Shown here: piece after piece, positions 1 through 8,167 of the stretch
Position numbering within the stretch: the stretch's first letter is position 1
How the letters are laid out: the number at the start of each line of letters is the position of its first letter
DNA from: Cellulomonas sp. Leaf395
Lineage (GTDB): Bacteria; Actinomycetota; Actinomycetes; Actinomycetales; Cellulomonadaceae
Assembly (NCBI RefSeq): GCF_001424125.1
Contig: NZ_LMQI01000003.1
Coordinates: forward strand, 99,259 to 163,258
Length of the DNA stretch: 64,000 nucleotides
Direction: 5' to 3'
The notes under the pieces: generated by a model
Told to the model about the DNA's origin: nothing
Seen by the model: only the letters and a program-made list of their open reading frames with translations
Database searches by the model: none
Translations under genes and position numbers: made by a program

Positions 1-338
1 GGGACGACCGCGGTCTCCGCGAGCGCTCGGGTCAGCAGCGCGCGACCCACCCCGGCGCGGCGGTGCCCCGGGTCGACGACCAGCTCCGCCTTCGTGGACG
101 ACTGCGTGCCGACATCGAGCTGGGCGTAGCCGACGAGGTCGGGGCCGACCGCCGCGCACAGGTGGATCACCGGCGCCTCCGTCGCACTGAGCCACAGCAG
201 CGGCTGCTCCGAGAGCGGGTGGACCCCGTCGACCGCCGCGGCCCGGTCCGCGAGCGCGCGCACCGCACCGGCGGAGCCTGCCGACAGCGGCCCTGCTGTC
301 GCGCCGAGGATGACCTGCGTGGACACGTCGTCGAGCAT
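1..338 (-). CDS. mshD: Mycothiol synthase, N-terminal part (cut by window edge)
   Basis: The product looks like the N-terminal GNAT-type domain of mycothiol synthase, which acetylates Cys-GlcN-Ins with acetyl-CoA in the last step of mycothiol formation. About 112 codons are visible and the rest lies beyond the left edge. Near the end of the visible part is a GNAT acetyl-CoA binding segment, AELVVDPGHRRAGVGRALL, with the Arg/Gly-x-Gly loop. A preceding GYAQLD strand and an LSEQPLL segment are also typical of MshD. The start is the ATG read at 338-336. No clear ribosome-binding site is seen. Another GNAT acetyltransferase is possible because the second domain is not visible. Confidence 0.72.
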   Translation of the reverse strand, partial: MLDDVSTQVILGATAGPLSAGSAGAVRALADRAAAVDGVHPLSEQPLLWLSATEAPVIHLCAAVGPDLVGYAQLDVGTQSSTKAELVVDPGHRRAGVGRALLTRALAETAVV

Positions 339-418
339 GGCTCATCCCACCACGGGTCGGGCTCCGCCGGGCCGCTCCACGGTCGGCCCGATCGGGTGAG
401 CGGGTACCTTGGCGGGCG

Positions 419-1645
419 ATGGACGCCTCGGGGAACGCCTTGCCGCACGACGACCGCCCGCAGGACACCCGCCGCTCGAGGCGGGCGCGGCGCGCGGCGG
501 AGGCGGCGAGCCCGGTCGACGTGACGGTGGTCGTGATCGGCGCGGGACAGGCCGGGCTCTCCGCGGCCTACCACCTGCGGCGCGCGGGACTCGTCGCGGT
601 CGGCGAGCGCGGCTGGGAACGGGCAGCGGCGACGTTCGTCGTGCTCGACGACGGCGCGCAGGCCGGTGGCGCGTGGCAGCACCGGTGGCCCGGCCTGACC
701 ATGGCCGAGGCGCACGGTGTGCACGACCTGCCGGGGATGCCCCTCGTGGTGGCCGACCTCGCCGAACCCGCGGCCTTCGCCGTCCCCTACTACTTCGCGC
801 AGTACGAGGACGCGTTCGAGCTCCGCGTGCAGCGCCCCGTCCGCGTCGAACGGGTCGAGTCCGAGACCGACGGGGCTGGATCTCTCCTGGTCCACTCCCG
901 CGCCGTCGACCGACCCGACGAGACCGTCGTCTGGCGCGCCCGCGGCCTCATCAACGCGTCCGGCACGTGGAAGAAGCCGTTCTGGCCCGCCTATCCGGGC
1001 CGGGGCGCGTTCCGCGGACGACAGCTGCACGCGCACGACTTCCGGCTCCCGGCCGACCTTGCCGACGGCCACGTCGTGGTGATCGGTGGAGGCACGTCGG
1101 CCGTCCAGCTGACGCTGGCGCTCGCGCGGGTCACCACCACGACCTGGGTCACCCGCCGGCCCCCCGCCTGGCGCGACGAGACGTTCACCCCCGAGGTCGG
1201 GCGGGACGCCGTCGCCCAGGTCGACGAGCGCACCCGCGCCGGTCTGGCGCCGCAGAGCATCGTGAGCGTGACGGGACTGCCGCTCACGCCTGCCTACCGC
1301 GCCGGCATCACCGCCGGGGTCCTGCGGGCGCGGAGGATGTTCGACCGCATCACCCCCGACGGCGTCGAGTGGGACGCCCCCGACAACCCCTCCGATGGCT
1401 GGGTCGGCGGCCCCGCCCACGTCCAGGCGCGCACGCTCCTGTGGTGCACAGGATTTCGGGCCTCGCTCGACCACCTGGGGCCCCTCGGACTGCGCGCACG
1501 CGGCGGCGGCATCGTCATGGATGGCACCCAGGTCGTCGCCGACCCCCGGATCCAGCTCGTCGGGTACGGCCCGAGCGCGTCGACCGTGGGCGCCAACCGT
1601 GCCGGCCGCGAGGCGGCCCGCAACCTGCGGCCCCTGTGGAATTAG
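419..1645 (+). CDS. FAD/NAD(P)-dependent monooxygenase-like oxidoreductase
   Basis: 408 residues. A first dinucleotide-binding motif GAGQAGLSAAYHL lies at about residues 41-53. A second, VVIGGGTSAVQL, lies at about 221-232. A C-terminal strand LLWCTGFRASL precedes a final GYGPSASTVGANRAGR segment. This two-Rossmann layout is that of flavin-containing monooxygenases and small NAD(P)H:FAD oxidoreductases that oxidise soft nucleophiles or transfer electrons. The substrate cannot be read from the sequence. About 30 Arg/Ala-rich residues precede the first motif, so translation may start further in, and no convincing ribosome-binding site precedes the ATG at 419. The gene stands alone, divergent from mshD. 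Confidence 0.8.
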   Translation: MDASGNALPHDDRPQDTRRSRRARRAAEAASPVDVTVVVIGAGQAGLSAAYHLRRAGLVAVGERGWERAAATFVVLDDGAQAGGAWQHRWPGLTMAEAHGVHDLPGMPLVVADLAEPAAFAVPYYFAQYEDAFELRVQRPVRVERVESETDGAGSLLVHSRAVDRPDETVVWRARGLINASGTWKKPFWPAYPGRGAFRGRQLHAHDFRLPADLADGHVVVIGGGTSAVQLTLALARVTTTTWVTRRPPAWRDETFTPEVGRDAVAQVDERTRAGLAPQSIVSVTGLPLTPAYRAGITAGVLRARRMFDRITPDGVEWDAPDNPSDGWVGGPAHVQARTLLWCTGFRASLDHLGPLGLRARGGGIVMDGTQVVADPRIQLVGYGPSASTVGANRAGREAARNLRPLWN

Positions 1646-1646
1646 T

Positions 1647-1661
1647 GGAATGGAACATTCC
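1647..1661. promoter_or_regulatory. Inverted repeat, probable repressor operator
   Basis: A perfect inverted repeat GGAATG-GAA-CATTCC lies 2 nt after the stop of the oxidoreductase gene and 46 nt before the next start. A TAAACT hexamer at 1669-1674 could be a -10 box, which would put the repeat in the promoter. A TetR- or MarR-type regulator is the likeliest reader, but no such gene lies nearby. Its role is inference. Confidence 0.45.
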
Positions 1662-1706
1662 GTTCTGCTAAACTGAGGCATCGACCCGCCGACGGAAGGC
1701 ATCGCG

Positions 1707-2307
1707 ATGACCGAGCAGACCACCCCCGTCACCAGCTGGACCGTCCTCGACGAGGCGCACCGCGCCCTGCGCGACGCCGCGGCGGCGGTGCCGTCGGACG
1801 CCTGGGACCGCCCGACGCCCTGCGCGCAGTGGACCGTCGCTCAGGTGCTGCAGCACGCCGCGGGTGACCAGCAGGGGTACGCCGCCACGATCACCGGCGA
1901 GGGATGGCCCACCGAGAACCCCTTCGAGCCGTCAGGACACCTGGCCGGGGACCCGGTGGCCCTCGTCGAGCAAGCCACCCGCGCCGCCGCCCTCGCCTGG
2001 TCGACGATCCCGGCGGACGGTCCGGACGTGACGACGCCGCTGCCCGTCGGCCCGCTCGCGCCGTGGGTCGGGGCCGGCGCGTGCGCGCTGGACGCGGCCG
2101 GTCCACGCCTGGGACATCGCGGTGGCGACCGGCAGGCCGTCCCCGCTGACGCCGGAGCTCGCCGCGGCGCTGCACGAGGCCGCTGTGATTTTCGTCGAGC
2201 CGCTGCGCGCGTTCGCGTACGCCCCCGTCCTGCCGCCGGAGGAGGGTGACGGCCCGGTCGAGGCACTGCTGCGCTACCTCGGACGCTCCCCGACATGGAC
2301 CCCCTGA
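1707..2307 (+). pseudogene. TIGR03086/DinB-like protein, broken by a +1 frameshift
   Basis: The first 130 or so residues read as a TIGR03086/maleylpyruvate isomerase-fold protein: an N-terminal helix, then the WDRPTPCAQWTVAQVLQH signature carrying a metal-ligand histidine, then a GDPVALVEQA region. At 2100-2101 one extra G throws the frame out. Removing it restores LDAAVHAWDIAVATGRPSP and the usual C-terminal half down to the stop at 2305-2307. As written, translation runs to 2249 in the wrong frame. The start ATG at 1707 has GGAAGG about 9 nt upstream. Either the gene is inactivated or the base is a sequencing error; codon usage on both sides looks intact, so the event is recent. Confidence 0.8.
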
Positions 2308-2320
2308 GACACACCTGACA

Positions 2321-2362
2321 CGCGCAGGAGGCCGGGTCGTCGTGACCCCGGCCTCCTGCGCG
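2321..2362. terminator. Bidirectional hairpin terminator
   Basis: A perfect 16-bp stem (2321-2336 with 2347-2362) closes a 10-nt loop. It sits between the convergent ends of the frameshifted gene and the first mannanase gene, so it probably serves both. There is no long U tract, as is common in high-GC actinobacteria. Confidence 0.75.
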
Positions 2363-2374
2363 ATCAGTGCTCGA

Positions 2375-3802
2375 TCAGCCGGCGGTGCAGCTCACCGCGG
2401 TCGAGGAGCTCGGCGCGGTGCCGCTGCCCACGAAGCCGTAGGTCGTGGAGGCGCCGGAGCCGAGCAGCCCGTTCCAGGCGGCGTTGGACACCGTCACGGT
2501 CGTGCCGGACTGCGAGTACGTGCCGGACCAGCCGCTCTGGACCGTGCCACCCGAGGGCAGGGCGAAGGAGGTGGTCCAGCCGCTGATCATCGCGCTGCCG
2601 TTCGTGACGGTGACGGAGGCCTGGTAGCCGCCGGGCCACGTGTTGCTGACGGTGAGGGCGGCGGTGCAGCCCTTGCCGGTGGGCGGTGGCGTGGTGGGCG
2701 CGGGGGTGGTCGGTGCCGGAGTCGTCGGCGCCGGGGTGGTCGGGGCGGGCGTGGTGGGTGCGGGCGTCGTGGGTGCGGGCGTGGTCGGCTGGACGCCGCC
2801 GAAGATCGTCGCGGTCACGGCCGTCGACTTGATGCCGTTGGTGCCGTTGAGCACCTTCTGGCCCCACGGAGACAGCTGCGCGGGGTTGTAGCCGATCACC
2901 ATGTCGAGCACGGGGTCGGTGTTGCCGGACCACGACCAGCCGTAGTAGCCGATGTTGCGCTTGACGGCCTCGGCCATCACGGTGGCGTCGTCGACGTCGG
3001 CGGAGCTGGAGCGGTACCCGAACTCGCCGATGATCAGCGGGAGGCCCTTGGCCTTGAACGCGTCGAGGTAGCTCGTGATCGAGGACGCGGTGGTGTAGAC
3101 GCCGTACATGTGGATCGAGAAGAGGGTGTTCGCGTCGGGGTCGGCGGCCGCGACCGTCGCGGCGCTGTCCCGCATGATGTTCTTCCAGTCCTGACCCCAC
3201 GCCGGGGCGTCAACCACGATGTTGTGGTGCAGGCCGGCCGCACGCAGCTTCTTGATCGCGGCGGCCGTCTCACCGGCCCACCTGGTGTTGGCGGTGTCGT
3301 TGTTGCCGAAGGGCTCGTTGCCGATGTTGATCTGGATGTAGTCCTCCTGGCCCTGGAGCACGGGCGCCAGCGAGATCCAGTAGTTGGCGGCCGTGTCGAG
3401 GCTCGATGCGGCGCCCTCCTCGCCGTAGCCCGTCGTGTCGTGGTCCTCGAGCATGCAGATGAGCTCGTTGGCCTTGCAGAGGCTGATGATGTTGGCGACG
3501 TCGGCGGCGTCGTTCTTGGTCCACCGGGTGCCGTCGGACAGCACGACGCGCAGGGCGTTGGCGCCGGCCGCGCGGATCGCGGGGATCGCGGTGGTGGTCT
3601 GCGACGTGTACCAGGTGTGCGCGTGGCTGACGCCGCGCGCGACGAACGGGGTGCCGTCCTTCTCGACCAGCTGGGTGCCGGACACGTGCAGGCCGGGGGG
3701 AGTGGCGGCTTGGGCGGTGGTCGAGAACAGCGACGTCGCGCCGAGCGCGACGACGGCGGCAGCCAGGGCGGCGCCGGACAGCAGGGATCTGCGAGACCTC
3801 AT
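2375..3802 (-). CDS. Secreted beta-1,4-mannanase, GH5 (subfamily 8) with CBM2
   Basis: 475 residues. A signal peptide (MRSRRSLLSG, hydrophobic core, AQA at 30-32) leads to a GH5 domain at about 33-335. It matches the Streptomyces lividans ManA type: GVSHAHTWY, NIGNEPFGNN with acid/base Glu163, SIHMYGVY, IIGEFG with nucleophile Glu260, and YYGWSWSGN. A linker of PTTPA repeats (about 338-375) joins a C-terminal family 2 carbohydrate-binding module between Cys379 and a Cys near 472, with the expected conserved Trp residues. The enzyme should cut mannan and galactomannan outside the cell. I chose the ATG at 3802 because GAGGAAG lies about 5 nt before it and the signal peptide begins there; an ATG 24 nt further upstream is possible. 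Its tandem paralogue lies directly upstream. Confidence 0.93.
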   Translation of the reverse strand: MRSRRSLLSGAALAAAVVALGATSLFSTTAQAATPPGLHVSGTQLVEKDGTPFVARGVSHAHTWYTSQTTTAIPAIRAAGANALRVVLSDGTRWTKNDAADVANIISLCKANELICMLEDHDTTGYGEEGAASSLDTAANYWISLAPVLQGQEDYIQINIGNEPFGNNDTANTRWAGETAAAIKKLRAAGLHHNIVVDAPAWGQDWKNIMRDSAATVAAADPDANTLFSIHMYGVYTTASSITSYLDAFKAKGLPLIIGEFGYRSSSADVDDATVMAEAVKRNIGYYGWSWSGNTDPVLDMVIGYNPAQLSPWGQKVLNGTNGIKSTAVTATIFGGVQPTTPAPTTPAPTTPAPTTPAPTTPAPTTPAPTTPPPTGKGCTAALTVSNTWPGGYQASVTVTNGSAMISGWTTSFALPSGGTVQSGWSGTYSQSGTTVTVSNAAWNGLLGSGASTTYGFVGSGTAPSSSTAVSCTAG

Positions 3803-3877
3803 GGGACTTCCTCGTTCCGTGGGCATAGGGGGTGCGCGTGGTCACACAACCAGCCCAGGCCGGCGCCTGCTCGGGCC

Positions 3878-3887
3878 GAAACGCTTC
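3878..3887 (-). promoter_or_regulatory. Mannanase upstream element (GAAACGCTTC)
   Basis: The near-palindrome GAAACGCTTC, with flanking CCG and ACAC, lies 75 nt before the mannanase start. Together with GTGGTCACACAACCAG (about 3838-3853) it is repeated before the second mannanase gene. A CG-centred near-palindrome of this kind is typical of LacI-family operators. Assignment to a mannan repressor is inference. Confidence 0.5.
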
Positions 3888-3918
3888 ACACGGCAACGGC
3901 GGCGGCATGGACGACGAA

Positions 3919-3946
3919 GGGCCGGGTCGTCGTGCCGACCCGGCCC
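3919..3946. terminator. Hairpin terminator after the second mannanase gene
   Basis: An 11-bp stem (3919-3929 with 3936-3946) has a 6-nt loop and lies 16 nt past the stop of the upstream mannanase gene. It separates the two paralogues, so they are likely transcribed independently. Confidence 0.65.
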
Positions 3947-3961
3947 GTCGTCTGTGCTCGA

Positions 3962-5410
3962 TCAGCTGACGGAGCAGCTCACCGTGGTCGAGGAGCTCGG
4001 TGCGGTGCCGCTGCCCACGAAGCCGTAGGTGGTGGACGCCCCGGAGCCGAGCAGCCCGTTCCAGGCGGCGTTGGACACCGTCACCGTCGAGCCGGACTGC
4101 GAGTACGTGCCGGACCAGCCGCTCGGGACCGCACCACCCGAGGGCAGGGCGAAGGAGGTCTTCCAGCCGCTGATCATCGCGCTGCCAGCCTTGACGGTCA
4201 CGGCGGCCTGGTAGCCCCCGGGCCAGGTGTTGCTCACGACGAGGGCCGCGGTGCACGACGTCGACGGCGGCGGCGGGGTGGTCGGCGCGGGCGTCGTGGG
4301 TGCGGGGGTGGTGGGTGCCGGGGTCGTCGGCGCGGGCGTGGTGGGCGCGGGCGTGGTGGGCGCGGGCGTCGTGGGTGCCGGCGTGGTCGGCTGGACGCCG
4401 CCGTAGATCTTCGCGGTCACGGCCGTGGACGTGATGCCGTCGGTGCCGTTGACGATGCGCGTGCCCCACGGGGTGAGCTGCGACGGGTTGAAGCCGGTCA
4501 CCATGTCGAGGTACTCGACACCGCCGCCGTTGCCCGACCAGGACCAGCCGTAGTAGCCGAGGCCACGCTTGGAGGCCTCGGACATGATCGTGTCCTCGTC
4601 CGGGTCGCCGTCGGAGTGCATGTTCCCGAACTCGCCGATGACGAGCGGCAGGCCCTTGGCCTTGAACGCATCGAGGTAGCTGGTGATGGTCGAGGCGTTG
4701 TTGTAGACGCCGTACATGTGGACCGAGAACAGGACGTTCTTGTCCGGGTCGGACGCGGCGACCGTGGCGGCGTTGTCGCGCATGATCCCGGCCCAGTCCT
4801 GACCCCACGACGGGGCGTCGATCACGATGTTGTGGTGCAGGCCGGCGTTGCGCAGCTTCTGGATGGCGGCGGAGCTGGCGGAGGCCCAGGTGGCGTTGGT
4901 CGTCGCGTTGTTGCCGAACGGCTCGTTGCCGATGTTGATCTGGATGTAGTCCTCCTGGCCCTGCAACGCCGAGGCGATGCTCACCCAGTAGTTCGCGGCG
5001 GTGTCGAGCGTGACCGCACCGCTCTGCTCGCCGTAGCCGGTGGTGTCGTGGTTCTCGAGCATGCAGATCAGCTTGTTGGCCTTGCACTGGGCGATGATCC
5101 CGGCGACGTCGCTCGCGTCGTTCTTGGTCCACCGGTCGCCACCAGAGAGGACCACGCGCAGGGCGTTGGCGCCGGCCGCGCGGATCGCCGGGATCGAGGT
5201 CGCGGTCTGGGACGTGTACCAGGTGTGCGCGTGGCTGACGCCGCGGGCGACGAACGGGGTGCCGTCCTTCTCGACGAGCTGGGTGCCGGAGATGTGCAGA
5301 CCGGGGGGCGTCGCGGCCTGCGCGGCTGTGGAGATCAGCGACGTCGCGCCGAGCGCGACGACGGCGGCAGCCAGGGCGGCGCCGGACAGCAGGGATCTAC
5401 GAGACCTCAT
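3962..5410 (-). CDS. Secreted beta-1,4-mannanase, GH5 (subfamily 8) with CBM2, paralogue
   Basis: 482 residues with the same architecture as the mannanase at 2375: a nearly identical signal peptide, a GH5 domain with NIGNEPFGNN (Glu163) and VIGEFG (Glu260), a slightly longer PTTPA linker and a CBM2. The signal peptide, the QINIGNEPFGNN region and the CBM2 are almost the same in both copies. The segment before the WSWSGN motif differs (NMHSDGDPDEDT against YRSSSADVDDAT). GNGGGVEYLDMV here is closer to the Streptomyces ManA sequence. The start ATG at 5410 is placed by the signal peptide. A tandem duplication followed by divergence around the active-site rim would explain the pair and could give different mannan preferences. 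Confidence 0.93.
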   Translation of the reverse strand: MRSRRSLLSGAALAAAVVALGATSLISTAAQAATPPGLHISGTQLVEKDGTPFVARGVSHAHTWYTSQTATSIPAIRAAGANALRVVLSGGDRWTKNDASDVAGIIAQCKANKLICMLENHDTTGYGEQSGAVTLDTAANYWVSIASALQGQEDYIQINIGNEPFGNNATTNATWASASSAAIQKLRNAGLHHNIVIDAPSWGQDWAGIMRDNAATVAASDPDKNVLFSVHMYGVYNNASTITSYLDAFKAKGLPLVIGEFGNMHSDGDPDEDTIMSEASKRGLGYYGWSWSGNGGGVEYLDMVTGFNPSQLTPWGTRIVNGTDGITSTAVTAKIYGGVQPTTPAPTTPAPTTPAPTTPAPTTPAPTTPAPTTPAPTTPPPPSTSCTAALVVSNTWPGGYQAAVTVKAGSAMISGWKTSFALPSGGAVPSGWSGTYSQSGSTVTVSNAAWNGLLGSGASTTYGFVGSGTAPSSSTTVSCSVS

Positions 5411-5568
5411 GGGACTACCTCGTTCCTGGGGCATCGGGCGGGCCGCGGGCAGGAGGCGGCCTCGAGGGGTTTCACGTGTGTGGATGCACCCACCCGCCGT
5501 TCCGCCGGCCGGTCGACGGGCGGGTGCGTGGTCACACAACCAGGTCAGGCAGGCGCTCTCCACGGCCC

Positions 5569-5578
5569 GAAACGCTTC
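5569..5578 (-). promoter_or_regulatory. Mannanase upstream element, second copy
   Basis: GAAACGCTTC with flanking CCC and ACAC recurs here, 158 nt before the second mannanase start, again close to GTGGTCACACAACCAG (about 5528-5543). The distance to the gene is about 80 nt longer than in the other copy. An imperfect GC-rich inverted repeat (about 5485-5530) fills part of the extra leader. Confidence 0.5.
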
Positions 5579-5635
5579 ACACCGAAGGCGAGCCGTGGGG
5601 CGGGCCCGGGGTGGCGGACCGGGCAGACTGTGCGG

Positions 5636-7327
5636 ATGACAGGGAGCAGCGTCCGGGGACCGCGTACGACGGGGGCGTCGTCGATCGAGGAGCAGCGCAG
5701 GCGGGGCCGGGTCCGCGAGATCGCCTCGCGTGCGACGCTGATCCTGGCTGTGCTGAGCCTGCTGTCGGCCACGATCCCCCCGCTCTGGCCGCGGATGGGC
5801 CTGGTCCGCGACCTCGTCCCGGAGCTCGTGGTGCACACCGCGCGGCCGGCCCTCGCGCTGGTCTCGGTGGTCCTCCTGCTCACGGCTCGAGGTCTGCGGC
5901 GCGGCAACCGGCTCGCGTGGCTGGGCACCCTGGCGGCGCTGGCCGTCTCGGTGGTCATCCACCTGGCCAAGGGTCCGGACGTCCTTCCTGCCCTGGTCAT
6001 CGCCGTCGGCATCGTGTGGCTCGGCGCGCAGGCGGACGCCTTCCCGGTGCTGCCGACGCGGCGCGCTGTCCGGTTGGCGATCGTCTCGACCGTCCTCGCC
6101 GTCGCGTTCGTCGTCGTGCTCGTCGTCGGGATGATCGTCTGGGCGATCGCCACGGACGCGTCCGCGGAGCAGATCGAGCGACTCGGGCGGATCGTGGTGC
6201 CCGTCACGTACGCGCTGGCTGTGTGCTTCGTCGCGGCCCTGCTCTGGACCCTGCTCTCGCCGCGTCGACCTCGCCGGCTCAGCCCCGCGGACCACCGCGA
6301 CGAGCGCGAGCGAGCCCGGCTCATGGTGCAGCGGTACGGCAGCGGCACGCTCGACTACTTCGCGCTGCGGGACGACAAGGACTGGTTCTTCACCGGCTCG
6401 TGCGTGGTCGCCCACTCGGTGCGTGGGGGAGTGTGCCTGGTGTCCCCGGACCCCATCGGACCGCCGGAGGAGCTCGGGCTCGCCTGGGCGGAGTTCCTCG
6501 ACTTCGCCGACAACTTCGGCTGGTCGGTCGCCGTCATCGGCGCGGCGGCGGACCGGCTCCCGGACTACGAGGCGAGCGGCCTGCGCACGGTGTACCTGGG
6601 CGACGAGGCCATCGTCGACTGCCCGACGTTCAGCCTGGAGGGCCGGGCCCACAAGTCGCTGCGGCAGGCGGTCAACCGCGTGGAGCGCGCGGGCTACTCG
6701 ACGACCTTCCACGACCCGGCGACCATCGAACCCGAGCTGCGCGCGCGGATCGAGGAGATGAGCGAGGAGTCGCGGCACGGCGAGACGGAGCGCGGGTTCT
6801 CGATGACGCTGTCGCGCCTGTTCCAACCGGAGGACACCGGTCTCATGCTCTCGGTCACGCGCGACCCCGCGGGACGCGTCGACGCGTTCTGCCAGTGGGT
6901 GCCGGCGACCGCGATCGGCGGCTGGTCCCTCGACGTCATGCGGCGGCGCACCGACACCGAAGGCCTGCCCAACGGGCTCATCGACTCCACCATCGTCGCG
7001 ACCATCGCCCACCTCGCCGGCACCGGGCAGCGCGGGCTCGGCCTCAACTTCGCGATGATGCGCGAGGTCCTCGAGGGCGACCCCGCGGAGAGCTCACGGA
7101 TGGAGGCGCTGACCCGGCCGATCCTCCAGCGCCTCTCGCAGGGCACCCAGATGGGGACGCTCAGCACGTTCAACGAGAAGTTCGACCCCGGCTGGGTGCC
7201 GCGCTACGTCGTGCTCGACTCGGTCGAACTCGTCGCGACGCAGGCGCTCGTGCTCGCCGGCGCGGAAGGGGTGACGGAGATCCCGGTGATCGGGCGGTTC
7301 CTCGGGAACATCGGAGCGGCGTCGTGA
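5636..7327 (+). CDS. DUF2156 membrane protein, lysyl-phosphatidylglycerol synthase-like
   Basis: 563 residues. The N-terminal half has several hydrophobic helices (about residues 30-55, 65-85, 90-140, 150-180, 195-215). The C-terminal half is a DUF2156 domain of the MprF/LysX type, with a tandem GNAT fold that moves an amino acid from aminoacyl-tRNA to phosphatidylglycerol or a related lipid. Visible family marks are DYFALRDDKDWFFTG, GVCLVSPDPIGPP, KSLRQAVNRVERAG and the closing NEKFDPGWVPRYVV. It is shorter than MprF and lacks the full flippase domain. The start ATG at 5636 is preferred; an in-frame GTG lies 6 nt upstream. The next gene overlaps its stop, so the two are co-translated. The transferred amino acid cannot be told. 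Confidence 0.82.
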   Translation: MTGSSVRGPRTTGASSIEEQRRRGRVREIASRATLILAVLSLLSATIPPLWPRMGLVRDLVPELVVHTARPALALVSVVLLLTARGLRRGNRLAWLGTLAALAVSVVIHLAKGPDVLPALVIAVGIVWLGAQADAFPVLPTRRAVRLAIVSTVLAVAFVVVLVVGMIVWAIATDASAEQIERLGRIVVPVTYALAVCFVAALLWTLLSPRRPRRLSPADHRDERERARLMVQRYGSGTLDYFALRDDKDWFFTGSCVVAHSVRGGVCLVSPDPIGPPEELGLAWAEFLDFADNFGWSVAVIGAAADRLPDYEASGLRTVYLGDEAIVDCPTFSLEGRAHKSLRQAVNRVERAGYSTTFHDPATIEPELRARIEEMSEESRHGETERGFSMTLSRLFQPEDTGLMLSVTRDPAGRVDAFCQWVPATAIGGWSLDVMRRRTDTEGLPNGLIDSTIVATIAHLAGTGQRGLGLNFAMMREVLEGDPAESSRMEALTRPILQRLSQGTQMGTLSTFNEKFDPGWVPRYVVLDSVELVATQALVLAGAEGVTEIPVIGRFLGNIGAAS

Positions 7328-8157
7328 CCCTCTCGCTCCTGTGCGCGATCGGGTCCGCGCTGGCCTACGGTGCGAGCACCCTCATGCAGGCGGTCGCGAC
7401 GCGCCGGACGCAGGGGCTGGCCGCCGTGCTGACGCCCCTGGTCATCGGTGCGTTCGTGGTCGACGGCCTCGGGTTCGTGCTCTCGATCCTTGCGCTGGAC
7501 ACCCTGCCGCTGTTCGTCGTGCAGTCGATCATGGCGTCGATGCTCGTGGTCGTCGTCATCGGGGCCCGGTTCATCCTGCACGCGCGCATGCGCCGCCTGG
7601 ACGTGGCGGCGGTCGTCGTCGTCATCGTCGCGCTCGTGCTCATCGCTCTCGGCTCCGGCGAGCAGCCGGCGGTCGCGCCTCCGGCGTCGTTCGAGCGGGC
7701 GATGCTCGTCGCGACCGGCGTGCTCGTCGTCGTGGCCGTCGCGTCCTACCGGTCCGGACCCGGCTGGCTGCTGGCGGTGACCGCCGGCCTCGGCTTCTCG
7801 GCAGCAGCGGTCGCGGCGCGCGCGTCGCACCACCTCGACGGGTTCTGGGCGGCGATCTGGCAGCCGATGACGATCTGCATCGTGGTCGGCGGGATCATCG
7901 GCGCGCTCTGCTACCTGCGGGCCCTGGAGCGGCTGGCAGTCGGCCCGAGCGCGGCGATCCTCTCCGTGGTCGAGGTCGTCGTGCCCGGCGCCGTCGGCGT
8001 GCTGGTCCTCGGGGACACCGTCGCGAACGGGATGCTCCCGGGCGTGCTGCTCGGGCTCGTGCTGGCGGTCAGCGGGTGCGTGGTGCTCGCGATGAGCCCC
8101 GCCACCGAGGCGGCCGAGGGAGAGCCGGCTCCGAGCACGGAGCCGGCTCCCGCGTAG
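7324..8157 (+). CDS. DMT/EamA-like integral membrane protein
   Basis: 277 residues with about nine hydrophobic helices and the internal symmetry of drug/metabolite transporter-type proteins (GSALAYGASTLMQAVATRR near the N-terminus, GALCYLRALERLAVGPSAA in the second half). The GTG start overlaps the stop of the DUF2156 gene (GTGA). Transport substrate unknown. Because it is coupled to a probable lipid aminoacylation enzyme without a full flippase domain, a role in moving the modified lipid is one possible inference; a separate solute transporter is equally possible. Confidence 0.75.
   Translation: MTLSLLCAIGSALAYGASTLMQAVATRRTQGLAAVLTPLVIGAFVVDGLGFVLSILALDTLPLFVVQSIMASMLVVVVIGARFILHARMRRLDVAAVVVVIVALVLIALGSGEQPAVAPPASFERAMLVATGVLVVVAVASYRSGPGWLLAVTAGLGFSAAAVAARASHHLDGFWAAIWQPMTICIVVGGIIGALCYLRALERLAVGPSAAILSVVEVVVPGAVGVLVLGDTVANGMLPGVLLGLVLAVSGCVVLAMSPATEAAEGEPAPSTEPAPA
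8122..8149. terminator. Hairpin inside the 3' end of the DMT-like gene
   Basis: An 11-bp perfect stem (8122-8132 with 8139-8149, arms GAGCCGGCTCC and its complement) with a 6-nt loop lies inside the last codons, which encode an EPAPSTEPAPA tail, and ends 8 nt before the stop. The convergent acs gene ends 11 nt further on, so this is probably a shared terminator placed within coding sequence. Confidence 0.6.
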
Positions 8158-8167
8158 GGTCCGAGCC

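Noticed and set aside
2680-2800. Regular 15-nt repeats in the mannanase genes, as a CRISPR or minisatellite
   Set aside because: They encode the PTTPA linker of secreted enzymes; there are no spacers.
2246-7327. A plus-strand reading frame open for about 5 kb
   Set aside because: Up to 5635 it lies antisense to the two mannanase genes and gives low-complexity Gly/Arg/Val protein. Only the part from 5636 on is a real gene. Codon bias of the opposite strand keeps stops away.
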